Below, in pieces: positions 43,154 through 52,014 of a stretch of 64,000 bases of DNA (within the stretch, counting starts at the first letter, position 1; each line of letters begins with the position of its first letter). Below the pieces are notes generated by a model. It was not told the DNA's origin, ran no database searches, and worked only from the letters and a program-made list of their open reading frames with translations. The stretch is from Streptomyces malaysiense (GTDB lineage Bacteria; Actinomycetota; Actinomycetes; Streptomycetales; Streptomycetaceae). Made by a program: the position numbers and the translations under genes. The stretch covers positions 62,001-126,000 of the forward strand of contig NZ_LBDA02000019.1 of NCBI RefSeq assembly GCF_000980885.2, in the 5' to 3' direction.

Positions 43154-44620
43154 TCACCGCCGGCACACGGGCGCGTCGGACAGGCCGATGCGCTGGTGGA
43201 AGTAGTGGAAGATGATCTCTTCGTGCAGTGCCTCGCCGTCCAGGGTCGGCTTGAGGGCGGTGCCGTCGTTGACCTTCTCGACCAGTCCGCGCTCGATCAG
43301 TTCGGTGAAGGCGGAGGCGAAGGGCTCCGTCTCCAGCAGGTCGGCGCCGAAGCGCTCCTTGTAGCGGGCCAGGTCGATCGGCTGGTTGGCCTTGAAGTTG
43401 AAGCCGAGCGCGGTGCCGATGGCCTTGTGGCCGCTGAGCCGGCGGCCGAAGTTGAGCGGCAGGCCCTCGTCGTTCTGCATGAACGACACGTACTTGCTGA
43501 TGTCGGTGATGTTGTGCGTCTGGAGGAACTCCTCCTGGTCGCCGGTGAGCCAGCCGTAGGCCCCGGGACCGTACGCGATCATCGTGTTGTAGTGCTCCCA
43601 CTTGTTCTTCGAGGTCTGCGGGATGTTGCCGCCCTCGTAGGTGCCGGGTCTGCTCCACCAGCCGCAGGGGCTCGGGTAGTAGCCCTGCTCCAGCAGCACC
43701 TCGACGGCCTCCTGTCGCATCGCGTACGTCGAGTCCAGCTCGGGGAACCGGCCCTCGCGGATGAGCCGTTCGCGGACCGCGGGGTTGTTCCAGACCGCGC
43801 GGTTGCCGATGCCCATCTCCTCGCGGTCGGCGTTGCGCAGCCGGTAGATGGTGATGGTGGGGACGCCGAGACCGGTGAGGATCTCCATGTCGCGGCGCAC
43901 CGACTCCGGGGTCTGGTACGGCAGGCCGAACATCATGTCGACGTTGAAGGGGCAGCCGGTCGCGAGCAGGTTCTTGACGGCCTCGATCGACTGGGCCGTG
44001 GAGTGCCGGCGCTTGGTGAAGTCGTTCACCTCGTCCTGGAGCGACTGCACACCGAGGCTGAACCGGTTGAAGCCCAGCTCCCTCGCGGTCTGGAGGTGGT
44101 GCTGCTGGAAGTTCTCGGGGTTGCCCTCGATGTTGAACTCGATCTCGTCCGAGAGGTCGTAGTTCTCCCGGACGTGCTCGACCAGCGGCCGGATGTATTC
44201 GGGGCTGTTGAGGAGCAGGGCCGCGGTGCCGCCGCCGATGTAGAAGGACTCGATGCGCGCCCGGGGTATCCAGTCGTAGCGGTCGAGGTAGCGGCGGGAC
44301 TCCTCGATGAGGAGGTCGGACCACAGCCGCAGGGCGCCGTCCTCCTTGCCACGCGGCACCAGGCGCTTGACGTAGTTGCAGAAGTGGCAGATGTAGTTGC
44401 ACAGCGGGAGGTGGAAGTACAGGTGGGCCGGGTGTCCCGCGCCCGGGAACCGGCCGTACTCGGCGGCGAGTTCCTCGGCTCCGAGCCGGTCGCCCTCGTT
44501 CGAGGTGACGTTGATGTTGTACTCGTCGCGGGGGATCTGCAGCTGCGGGTTGCGGTCGAGCAGGCGGCCGAGGTTGAGCTCCAGATCGACCGTGGTGCCG
44601 TCGGTGGTGGGGACGGACAT
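43154..44620 (-). CDS. HemN-like radical SAM enzyme
   Basis: 488 aa. 4Fe-4S cysteines C74, C78 and C81 in LPLCNYICHFCNY, then FYIGGGTAALL (SAM GGE-like), EFNIEGNPENF, SLGVQSLQDEVNDFTKRRHS and DMMFGLPYQT, all typical of HemN. The C-terminal HemN_C domain is present (SGHKAIGTALGFNFKANQP). Cluster-associated HemN-like proteins are class C methylases or cyclopropanases; haem synthesis is unlikely here. AAGGAG before the ATG. Confidence 0.92.
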   Translation of the reverse strand: MSVPTTDGTTVDLELNLGRLLDRNPQLQIPRDEYNINVTSNEGDRLGAEELAAEYGRFPGAGHPAHLYFHLPLCNYICHFCNYVKRLVPRGKEDGALRLWSDLLIEESRRYLDRYDWIPRARIESFYIGGGTAALLLNSPEYIRPLVEHVRENYDLSDEIEFNIEGNPENFQQHHLQTARELGFNRFSLGVQSLQDEVNDFTKRRHSTAQSIEAVKNLLATGCPFNVDMMFGLPYQTPESVRRDMEILTGLGVPTITIYRLRNADREEMGIGNRAVWNNPAVRERLIREGRFPELDSTYAMRQEAVEVLLEQGYYPSPCGWWSRPGTYEGGNIPQTSKNKWEHYNTMIAYGPGAYGWLTGDQEEFLQTHNITDISKYVSFMQNDEGLPLNFGRRLSGHKAIGTALGFNFKANQPIDLARYKERFGADLLETEPFASAFTELIERGLVEKVNDGTALKPTLDGEALHEEIIFHYFHQRIGLSDAPVCRR

Positions 44621-44753
44621 GGGACTCCTTGGCTGTGGACGGGCCCGGGTGGCTTGTGGCCGCGCCGGGCGGTACGGGTTGGCGCGAGGAGCGTGGTATT
44701 CGTCAGTTCGGGAGGGGGGTCGTACTCGTGTCGGTCGGGACGGGGGGTACTCG

Positions 44754-45248
44754 TCAGTCGGCGTAGTACCGGGACATCGCCTCGTGCAGCCAGGCCGGTT
44801 CCCGGACCGTGTCCGGGCGCGGCTGGAAGAGCCGCTGGTACGGCTTGACGTCGAGTACGGGGGTGCCGTCCAGCGCGTCGAGCGCCCGGACGTGCAGTGT
44901 CAGGCCGTCGACCCGGACCAGCTCGCAGCGCGAGACGCCGAGCCGGTTGGGGCGTTCCTTCAGGCGCTGGGCGAGGATGCCGAGGCGGGGCAGGTCCGTG
45001 CGGTCCCGGGGGTGGCAGTCGCCGGTGACGGCCGCCGTCTCGGGGATCAGGTGGAAGTGGAAGACGATCTCCAGGTGCGAGAACCGCTCCAGGCCGGTCA
45101 CAGCCTCGGGCCGCAGCCGCCCGGGGTCCAGTTCGATGACCGAGGTGACCTTGCCCCAGTGGTCGTGCTCGGGCACGTGCCGGGGCGAGCGGACGACGCC
45201 GATGGGCTGGAAGACGTACGAGGGCGGGGTGCCGTTCGGCTCCTGCAC
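44754..45248 (-). CDS. TsaA/TrmO-like (UPF0066) protein 2
   Basis: 164 aa, the same signature as the paralog at 38442: ERFSHLEIVFHFHLI, RERPN-type region LKERPNRLGVSRCELV, and LDALDGTPVLDVKPYQRLFQ. GTG start with GGAGAGGAG upstream. Two diverged copies in one cluster suggest two SAM-dependent steps or a heteromer. Confidence 0.85.
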   Translation of the reverse strand: MQEPNGTPPSYVFQPIGVVRSPRHVPEHDHWGKVTSVIELDPGRLRPEAVTGLERFSHLEIVFHFHLIPETAAVTGDCHPRDRTDLPRLGILAQRLKERPNRLGVSRCELVRVDGLTLHVRALDALDGTPVLDVKPYQRLFQPRPDTVREPAWLHEAMSRYYAD

Positions 45249-45274
45249 GGGTACTCCTCTCCGGGTCGCGGTGG

Positions 45275-46351
45275 TCAGGAGGCGACGGCGGGCGCGGACG
45301 CCGGGTCGAGCTGTTCGCGCAGCCGGCGGCCCAGGACCTCGACCTGGCCGGGCTCGACCATCGTGAAGTGGTCGCCGGGGACGTCGACGACGACGGCGCG
45401 CTCGGCGACCTCGCTCCAGCCCAGGTCCTCGGGGAGCGTCCCGCCCTCCATGGAGCGGTCGGTGACGCGGAAGACGGTGACGGTGCCGTCGTAGGGCCTG
45501 GTCTCGTAGGCCGCCAGGGCGTCCAGGTTGAACTGGTACATGTCGATCATGCGGCGCAGCCGGTCGGCGTCGAAGTCGGCGGGCATGGTGCCGGCCTCCA
45601 CAGCCCGTTCCACCAGGGCCCGCGCCCGGGTGTCCGGGTCCAGGCCGCGCAGCCAGTCGATGTCCAGCTCCAGCTTGAGCCCGCGCCACAGCAGGGCGCG
45701 CAGCGCGAAGTCCGGGTCGGCGCTGGGCTCGACGGTGATGCGGGTGTCGAGCAGGCCGACGAGTCCGACGCGTTCGCCGCGCGCCTTGAGGCGGCGGGCA
45801 GTCTCGTAGGCGAGCAGTCCGCCCATCGAGTAGCCCATCAGGTTCCACTCGGCGCCCTCGGGGTGGACGGTGCGCAGCTGCTCGATGAAGTGCTCGGAGA
45901 TCTCCTCGATCGAGGTCAGGGGTTCCTCGCCGGGCAGCAGTCCGAGCGACTGCACGGCCCAGAAGGGCTGGTCGAGGCCCATGGCGCGGGCGATGGGCGG
46001 GTAGAGCAGCACGGTTCCGGACACCGGCGGCAGCGCGTACAGCGGGCTGCCGCCCGTGCCCTGCTGGATGCGGACCAGCTGGCCCTGCCGGTCGGCCGTG
46101 CCCCGGCGGACGATCTCCGCGAGCTCGGCGACGGTGGCCGCGGCGAGCAGGTCGGCGGCGGTCAGGTCGACCTGGAAGAGCCTGCGCACCTCGACGGTCA
46201 GTTTGATGGCGAGCAGCGAGTGGCCGCCGAGGGTGAAGAAGTCGTCGTGGATGCCGACGTCGTCGCGGCCGAGCAACCGGCGCCACACATCGGTCAGTTG
46301 GAGTTCCACGCCGTCGCGCCCGGGGTCCGTGGTCGGTTTGGGGTGAGTCAT
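45275..46351 (-). CDS. Peptidyl carrier protein-thioesterase didomain
   Basis: 358 aa. Residues ~15-85 are a PCP with phosphopantetheine Ser45 in FFTLGGHSLLAIKL. Residues ~95-350 are a type I thioesterase: nucleophile Ser175 in GYSMGGLLAYE and a His in VPGDHFTMVEP. Without any condensation domain in the cluster, it probably carries one amino acid given by the stand-alone adenylation enzyme and releases the modified product. Confidence 0.93.
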   Translation of the reverse strand: MTHPKPTTDPGRDGVELQLTDVWRRLLGRDDVGIHDDFFTLGGHSLLAIKLTVEVRRLFQVDLTAADLLAAATVAELAEIVRRGTADRQGQLVRIQQGTGGSPLYALPPVSGTVLLYPPIARAMGLDQPFWAVQSLGLLPGEEPLTSIEEISEHFIEQLRTVHPEGAEWNLMGYSMGGLLAYETARRLKARGERVGLVGLLDTRITVEPSADPDFALRALLWRGLKLELDIDWLRGLDPDTRARALVERAVEAGTMPADFDADRLRRMIDMYQFNLDALAAYETRPYDGTVTVFRVTDRSMEGGTLPEDLGWSEVAERAVVVDVPGDHFTMVEPGQVEVLGRRLREQLDPASAPAVAS

Positions 46352-46399
46352 CGTCTCCCTCGTCCGGAGTGTCGTAGGGGATGTGATGCGGGCGGCCGG

Positions 46400-47638
46400 T
46401 CAGGTCGCGGTGACCGGGGCGGGGGCGGCTTGCGCGGACCCGGCCCGGCGGCGCTCGGCCCAGCGCACCGCCGGTGCCATCGCCAGTCCGCCGGCGAGGA
46501 ACACCGCGCCCAGGGTCAGCCAGCCGGGGGTGCCCCAGTCGATGAGGAGCAGGGTCAGGGAGACCGGGCCGAACATCTGCACCGCCGCGATGCCGGTGTT
46601 GAACAGGCCCTGGTACTGGCCCTGTCTGGTGGGCGGGGCTAGTTCGTAGCCGATCACCCAGGAGCCGGCCGACTGGACCATCTCGCCGTACACGTGCAGG
46701 GCCGCCGCGACCACCAGGATCACGGTCGCCGCCCAGGGGCCGCGTCCCGAGGAGAGGGCGAAGGCCGCGCAGCAGCCGAGCAGGGCCACCCCGGCGACGC
46801 GGAAGGCGCGGACGGCGGAGCGCAGTTCGTCGATCCTCTTGGTCACGGGGACCTGGAGGCCCACGCAGGCGAGGGTGTTCAGGAGGAGGAGCACGGCGGT
46901 GAGCGCGTGCGGGGCGCCGGTGTGCAGCGCGATCCACAGCGGCAGGATCACTTCGAGGATCGGGATGTGCAGCTGCATCACCATGTTGAGCACGGCGAGC
47001 AGCGCGTACGGGGTGTCGCGCAGCACCGCGAGCCGTGGTTCGCCCGGCGGGCGCCGGGGGGCGGGCGGTACGGCGGGCAGCCGCAGGAACACCAGTCCGC
47101 AGGCCACGAAGCTCAGCGCGTTGAGCAGGAAGGTGAGCCGGTACGCGGTTCCGGTGTCCCACAGCAGGGCCAGGCCGCCGAGCGCGGCGCCGGCCGAGAC
47201 GCCCACGTTGGTGACGACCCGGATCTTGGCGCGGACCCGGACCAGGTTCGCGCCGTCCAGCACGGCCGGGATCAGTGCCTGGCGGGCCGCGTAGGCGCCG
47301 CGGTCGAACAGCGCGTACAGGAAGGCGAACACGATGAACAGCGGGTACGCGTCGGTCAGCAGGTAGGCGGCGGTGGCGAGGCCCGCGAGGACGAGGAGGG
47401 CCGCCGCGGTGCCGCGCGGGCCCCTGCGGTCGGCGAGGTGTCCGAAGGGGACGCCCGCGAACAGTCCGGCGATGCCCGCGATGCTCAGGCCCAGACCGAG
47501 CTGGGCCGGGGTGAATCCCGCGATCCGGGTGAAATAGAGGGCGGAACAGGTCACGAAGACGCCGTTTCCCAGGGAATTGGCGAGCGTGCCGAGCACGAGG
47601 GTGCGGGCGGGCCCTTTCTCGACGAGACGGGATTTCAC
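46400..47638 (-). CDS. MFS transporter
   Basis: 412 aa with about twelve membrane helices and the MFS loop motif GVPFGHLADRRGPRG between helices 2 and 3. It overlaps the hydrolase gene by 4 bp. Probable exporter of the cluster product, or self-resistance. Confidence 0.88.
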   Translation of the reverse strand: MKSRLVEKGPARTLVLGTLANSLGNGVFVTCSALYFTRIAGFTPAQLGLGLSIAGIAGLFAGVPFGHLADRRGPRGTAAALLVLAGLATAAYLLTDAYPLFIVFAFLYALFDRGAYAARQALIPAVLDGANLVRVRAKIRVVTNVGVSAGAALGGLALLWDTGTAYRLTFLLNALSFVACGLVFLRLPAVPPAPRRPPGEPRLAVLRDTPYALLAVLNMVMQLHIPILEVILPLWIALHTGAPHALTAVLLLLNTLACVGLQVPVTKRIDELRSAVRAFRVAGVALLGCCAAFALSSGRGPWAATVILVVAAALHVYGEMVQSAGSWVIGYELAPPTRQGQYQGLFNTGIAAVQMFGPVSLTLLLIDWGTPGWLTLGAVFLAGGLAMAPAVRWAERRRAGSAQAAPAPVTAT

Positions 47639-48399
47639 GCGACTTCGCCCTCCTCGGCGTTTTCCCTGCCGGGAATCCCGGGGAATGCGTTCTGGTAGAA
47701 ATCACGCATCGCGGAGGTGATCTCCGCCGTATTGCGATAGCAGTCGGCGTGCGATCCCCGGATGGTTTCGAGCCGGAGCGTGCCGCTCCCGCGGGCCGCG
47801 AGGCGCTCGCGCTCGTCGGGCAGGATGTTGCGGCTGCCGGCGCCGGCCAGGACCAGGACCGGGACACCGAGGCGCTCCAGCAGGTCCGGCAGGTGCCCGA
47901 AGTCGTAGGTCCAGCGCAGCAGGCTGCCCTCGGCCCACTCGTCGGCCTCGTGCAGCGCGGGGTGCGCGTCGAAGGACTGGTCGATCACCACGAGGCTGCG
48001 GACCCGGGACGCTCCCCAGGTGACCGCGGAGATCGCCGCCACGAGGCCGCCGTACGAGTATCCGACCAGGTGCACCTCGTCGGGGAGGATGTCGGCGACG
48101 CGGTGCAGGTCGGCGGAGAAGTCCAGTACCGAGTAGCCCCAGGCCGGCCGGTGGCTGTCGCCGTGGGCGCGCAGCGAGGGGTGGACGGCGACGGAGCCGG
48201 CCGGGCACAGGGCGTCGCCGATCGGCCTCAGCTGGTTCTTGTCACCGCCGAACCCGTGCAGCAGGAGCATGCTGCCCGGGGCGCCGCCGGCCTCAAAGCG
48301 CCCGGGAACGGCGTCGTAGTCCAGCAGTCGGACACCACTGCCGTGTCCCGCCAGGGCCGGTGTGGGAAGAACACGGTCCTCCGGTCCGGCAACGCTCAT
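47635..48399 (-). CDS. Alpha/beta hydrolase
   Basis: 254 aa. Oxyanion region LLLHGFGGDKNQL, nucleophile elbow LVGYSYGGLVAA, acid region PVLVLAGAGSRNIL and C-terminal His in RGSHADCYRN. Could be a type II thioesterase-like editing enzyme or a hydrolase of the product. ATG with AAGGGGG 9-10 nt upstream; longer in-frame starts are within the divergent promoter region. First gene of the ten-gene run. Confidence 0.85.
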   Translation of the reverse strand: MSVAGPEDRVLPTPALAGHGSGVRLLDYDAVPGRFEAGGAPGSMLLLHGFGGDKNQLRPIGDALCPAGSVAVHPSLRAHGDSHRPAWGYSVLDFSADLHRVADILPDEVHLVGYSYGGLVAAISAVTWGASRVRSLVVIDQSFDAHPALHEADEWAEGSLLRWTYDFGHLPDLLERLGVPVLVLAGAGSRNILPDERERLAARGSGTLRLETIRGSHADCYRNTAEITSAMRDFYQNAFPGIPGRENAEEGEVA

Positions 48400-48447
48400 C
48401 GAGATCAACCCCCTTGAGGAATGCCGAGGTGGCTGCCCGGCCCCGTC

Positions 48448-48477
48448 AGATTCCGATTCCATGGCCCCTGGAGTCAA
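48448..48477 (-). promoter_or_regulatory. Candidate promoter of the biosynthetic operon
   Basis: On the minus strand TTGACT (48477-48472) and GAATCT (48453-48448) are 18 nt apart, ~50 nt before the hydrolase start. A GGAATCGGAATC direct repeat overlaps the -10. The 205-bp divergent gap also holds a perfect CCGGAATTCCGG palindrome (48550-48561) ahead of the adenylation gene, which may bind the SARP or another regulator. Confidence 0.4.
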
Positions 48478-48604
48478 CTCCGGCCGCTGTCCCCGGATTC
48501 GGGTACGTGACATCGCGAGTGAAGGGGGCGGAGTATCGGTGGCGGGTTGCCGGAATTCCGGTCGGCCCGGTCCTCGTAGCGTCTGCGGAACCGGAGGGAT
48601 TTCC

Positions 48605-50140
48605 ATGGGAGTCGGCCTCATCCACCGGGCGGTCGCACACCGGGCCCGGACCCGGCCGGACGCACTGGCCGTGGTGGACGGCTCCACCCGGCTCGACTAC
48701 GCCACCCTCGACGCGGCGGCTGACGCCTGGGCGGCCGGGCTGGCGGCGGCCGGCGCCGGACCGGGCACCCTGGTCCCCGTCCTGCTGCCGCGCTCGGCCC
48801 GGCTGTACGTCGCCCTGCTCGCGGTGCTCAAGTGCGGTGCCGGGTACGCCGCGTTGGACCCGCGGTGGCCGCGGGAGCGGGTCGAGTCCGTGCTCGGGCA
48901 GCTGGGCGGTCCGGTGCTGGTGACGGACCTGGACGGGACGCCCGGCGAGACGTCCGGGAAGCGGTTCGGGCGGTGGCCGGTGTGGCAGCCGCCGGCCGTG
49001 GTCACCGGGTCCGCGCAGGCCGCGGCGCGGAACGGCGCCGGTACGTTCGCCGCCTACGACGGGTCCCCCGAGGTCCCCGCCACCGTCTTCTTCACGTCCG
49101 GCACCAGCGGCGCCCCGAAGGGCGTGGTGTCCCCGCACGCGGCCACCACCAGGCTCTTCACGGCGGACGGACCCCTCGCCTTCGGTCCCGGCACGGTCAT
49201 GATGCAGGCCGCCCCCGCGTCCTGGGACGCCTTCTCCCTGGAGCTGTGGGGGACGCTCACCACCGGCGGCACCTGTGTCACCGCCGCGGAGGACTACCTC
49301 CTGCCGGACACCCTGCGCCACCTGATCGACACCTGTGCCGTGGACACGGCCTGGCTCACGTCCTCCCTGTTCAACCTGTTCACCGAGATCGACCCGGACT
49401 GCTTCCGTGGCCTGCGCGGCCTCTACATCGGCGGGGAGCGGCTGTCGGCCGCGCACGTGGGCCGGTTCCTCGCCGCGCACCCCGGCATCCGGCTGTTCAA
49501 CGGCTACGGTCCGGTGGAGAGCTGTGTGTTCGCCACCGTGCACCCCGTCACCGCGGCGGACTGCGCGCCGGAGCACGGCGTCCCCATCGGCCGACCGGTC
49601 CCCGGCACCCGGGTGCGGGTGCTGGACGGGACGGGGCGGGAGTGCCCGGCCGGGGTCACCGGCGAGCTGTGCGTCGGCGGCGCGGGGCTGGCGCTCGGCT
49701 ACCTCGGCGACCCGGACCTCACCGCCGCGCGCTTCACCGAGCACCCGGCGGACGGCACCCGTCTGTACCGGACCGGCGACCACGGCCTCCAGGACGCCGA
49801 CGGCGTCTTCCATTTCACCGGGCGCACCGACCGCCAGGTCAAGATCCGCGGCTACCGCATCGAACCGGAGGAGATCGAGGCCCACGCGGCCGGACTGCCC
49901 GGGATCACGCACTGCGTGGCCGTCCCGGTACCCGGCCGGCTGGGCAACTACGACCGGCTCGCGCTGTTCTACACCTCCGCCGCCGAGGCGGACGAGGACC
50001 CGGTGCTGCTGCGCCGCTCCCTGTCCCTGCGGCTGCCCGCGCACGCCGTGCCGGACGTCGTACGGCGGGTGGAGCGGCTGCCGGTGACGGCCAACGGGAA
50101 GGTCGACCGGTCGGAACTGCTCGCCACGCTCACCGACTGA
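48605..50140 (+). CDS. Stand-alone NRPS adenylation enzyme
   Basis: 511 aa. Core motifs: A2 LKCGAGYAALDP, A3 FFTSGTSGAPKGV, A4/A5 SWDAFSLELWG and FNGYGPVESCVFAT, A7 LYRTGDHG, A8 RTDRQVKIRGYRIEPEEIEA, and A10 PVTANGKVDR with the catalytic Lys. It should activate an amino acid as AMP ester and load the PCP at 45275. The specificity pocket begins D-A-L by my alignment; I do not predict a substrate. GGAGGG before the ATG. Confidence 0.92.
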   Translation: MGVGLIHRAVAHRARTRPDALAVVDGSTRLDYATLDAAADAWAAGLAAAGAGPGTLVPVLLPRSARLYVALLAVLKCGAGYAALDPRWPRERVESVLGQLGGPVLVTDLDGTPGETSGKRFGRWPVWQPPAVVTGSAQAAARNGAGTFAAYDGSPEVPATVFFTSGTSGAPKGVVSPHAATTRLFTADGPLAFGPGTVMMQAAPASWDAFSLELWGTLTTGGTCVTAAEDYLLPDTLRHLIDTCAVDTAWLTSSLFNLFTEIDPDCFRGLRGLYIGGERLSAAHVGRFLAAHPGIRLFNGYGPVESCVFATVHPVTAADCAPEHGVPIGRPVPGTRVRVLDGTGRECPAGVTGELCVGGAGLALGYLGDPDLTAARFTEHPADGTRLYRTGDHGLQDADGVFHFTGRTDRQVKIRGYRIEPEEIEAHAAGLPGITHCVAVPVPGRLGNYDRLALFYTSAAEADEDPVLLRRSLSLRLPAHAVPDVVRRVERLPVTANGKVDRSELLATLTD

Positions 50141-50259
50141 GCGCCCGGACGGCCCGACTCCCGCGCGACGGCCGTGTGCCCGGGGGCGGCCCGACCCACC
50201 CGCGCGTCGGCGGCACCCCCGTGCCCCGAGGAAACACCCGAGCCGAGAAAGGCAGTTCC

Positions 50260-50697
50260 ATGCCCGTCATCACGCTGATGTCGCCCGACGCCGGACCCGG
50301 CCGTCCCGTCCTGGCGAAGATCGCCGAGGCGGTCACCGGGCTGCTGGGCATCTCCCCGCAGCACTGCTGGGTGACCTGGCAGCGGCTCGACGCCGAGGCG
50401 GCGCACCGGCCCGAATGGGACCGTCCCGACGGCCGCCCGTGTGCCCCGATCGGCTTCATCACCTGCAAGGCGACCTATCCCCGGGAGACCGTGGGCCGGC
50501 TGCTGCGGCTGCTGCGCGACGAGCTGAGCACCCTGCTCGGGGTGCCGGGCGACGAGGTCTACCTCGTGGTGCGCCGGGCCGTACCGGGCGAGCTGCTGAT
50601 CCGGGGGGACGTATGGGCCGGGGACGAACCGGCGACGGAGCCGGCTTCGGCGCGTGCCGAGGCCGCTCCGGCAGCAAGCACTCGCTACCACAACTGA
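50260..50697 (+). CDS. 4-oxalocrotonate tautomerase-like protein
   Basis: 145 aa with Pro2 right after the initiator (MPVITLMSPD), two beta-alpha-beta units as in the longer tautomerases (GLLGISPQHCWVTWQRLD; ITCKATYPRETVGRLLRLLRDEL) and a Pro/Ala/Glu tail. The N-terminal proline is the catalytic base in the superfamily. Role within the cluster unclear. Confidence 0.65.
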   Translation: MPVITLMSPDAGPGRPVLAKIAEAVTGLLGISPQHCWVTWQRLDAEAAHRPEWDRPDGRPCAPIGFITCKATYPRETVGRLLRLLRDELSTLLGVPGDEVYLVVRRAVPGELLIRGDVWAGDEPATEPASARAEAAPAASTRYHN

Positions 50698-50720
50698 CCG
50701 TCACGTCCTGAGGAGTCACC

Positions 50721-51959
50721 GTGTCCCGTCGTCTGTTCACCTCGGAGTCCGTGACCGAGGGCCATCCCGACAAGATCGCCGACCAGATCAGCGACACCGT
50801 CCTCGACGCGCTGCTCAAGGAGGACCCCACCTCCCGGGTCGCCGTGGAGACCCTGGTCACCACCGGCCTGGTCCATGTCGCGGGCGAGGTGACGACCACC
50901 GCCTACGCCCCGATCGCGGCCCTGGTGCGCGACCGCATCCTGCAGATCGGCTACGACAGTTCGCTCAAGGGCTTCGACGGCGCCTCGTGCGGCATCTCCG
51001 TGTCCATCGGCGCGCAGTCCCCGGACATCGCGCAGGGCGTGGACACGGCGTACGAGTCCCGTGTCGAGGGTGCCGCCGCAGGTGGAGGGCACGACGAGCT
51101 GGACCGCCAGGGCGCGGGCGACCAGGGCCTGATGTTCGGCTACGCCTGCGACGAGACGCCGGAACTGATGCCCCTGCCGATCACCCTGGCCCACCGGCTG
51201 TCCCGCCGGCTGTCCGAGGTCCGCAGGAACGGCACCCTGCCGTATCTGCGCCCCGACGGGAAGACGCAGGTCACCATCGAGTACGACGGCGACCGGCCGG
51301 TCCGCCTCGACACGGTCGTCGTCTCCGCGCAGCACGCCGCGGACACCGATCTGGGGGCGACCCTCGTCCCGGACATCCGCGAGCACGTGGTGGAGCCCGA
51401 GCTGGCCGCCCTCGGTATCGCCACCGAGGGCTACCGCCTCCTGGTCAACCCCACCGGACGGTTCGAGATCGGCGGCCCGATGGGGGACGCGGGCCTGACC
51501 GGGCGGAAGATCATCATCGACACGTACGGCGGCATGGCCCGGCACGGTGGCGGCGCGTTCTCCGGCAAGGACCCGTCCAAGGTGGACCGCAGTGCCGCGT
51601 ACGCGATGCGCTGGGTCGCCAAGAACATCGTGGCGGCCGGTCTGGCCCGGCGCGCCGAGGTCCAGGTGGCCTACGCGATCGGCAAGGCCGAGCCCGTCGG
51701 CCTCTTCGTCGAGACCTTCGGCACCGAGACCGTGCCGGTGGCGCGCATCCAGGAGGCGGTGACCGAGGTCTTCGACCTGCGCCCCGCCGCCGTCATCCGC
51801 GATCTCGACCTGCTGCGCCCGATCTACGCCCAGACCGCGGCGTACGGCCACTTCGGCCGCGAACTGCCCGACTTCACCTGGGAACGCGTGGACCGCGCGG
51901 AGCGGCTGCGGGCCGTGGTGCGGGCCGCGGGCGGGGAGCCGGGCGCGGCGCGGGGCTGA
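50721..51959 (+). CDS. metK: S-adenosylmethionine synthetase (cluster copy)
   Basis: 412 aa, complete: [40 protein letters not shown], and the P-loop [22 protein letters not shown] start with GAGGAG upstream. Streptomyces have a housekeeping metK next to dnaN-like core genes elsewhere, so this is probably a dedicated second copy supplying SAM for the several SAM users of the cluster. Confidence 0.94.
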   Translation: MSRRLFTSESVTEGHPDKIADQISDTVLDALLKEDPTSRVAVETLVTTGLVHVAGEVTTTAYAPIAALVRDRILQIGYDSSLKGFDGASCGISVSIGAQSPDIAQGVDTAYESRVEGAAAGGGHDELDRQGAGDQGLMFGYACDETPELMPLPITLAHRLSRRLSEVRRNGTLPYLRPDGKTQVTIEYDGDRPVRLDTVVVSAQHAADTDLGATLVPDIREHVVEPELAALGIATEGYRLLVNPTGRFEIGGPMGDAGLTGRKIIIDTYGGMARHGGGAFSGKDPSKVDRSAAYAMRWVAKNIVAAGLARRAEVQVAYAIGKAEPVGLFVETFGTETVPVARIQEAVTEVFDLRPAAVIRDLDLLRPIYAQTAAYGHFGRELPDFTWERVDRAERLRAVVRAAGGEPGAARG

Positions 51960-52014
51960 GCCGGGGCAGCACCGCGGTGGCGGGTCGGCTCCGTCTCCCG
52001 ACGGCGGGTTCGGC

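Noticed and set aside
44754..47867. 1037-aa minus-strand protein over TsaA, PCP-TE and MFS
   Set aside because: Only the last ~164 codons (TsaA-like) are real; the rest is an out-of-frame shadow of the PCP-TE and MFS genes, each with its own start.
50721..50760. SAM riboswitch before metK
   Set aside because: The gap to the upstream gene is only 23 bp, too short for any known SAM riboswitch.
50685..51851. Antisense frame opposite metK
   Set aside because: metK is full length with all signatures; the opposite frame is a compositional shadow.
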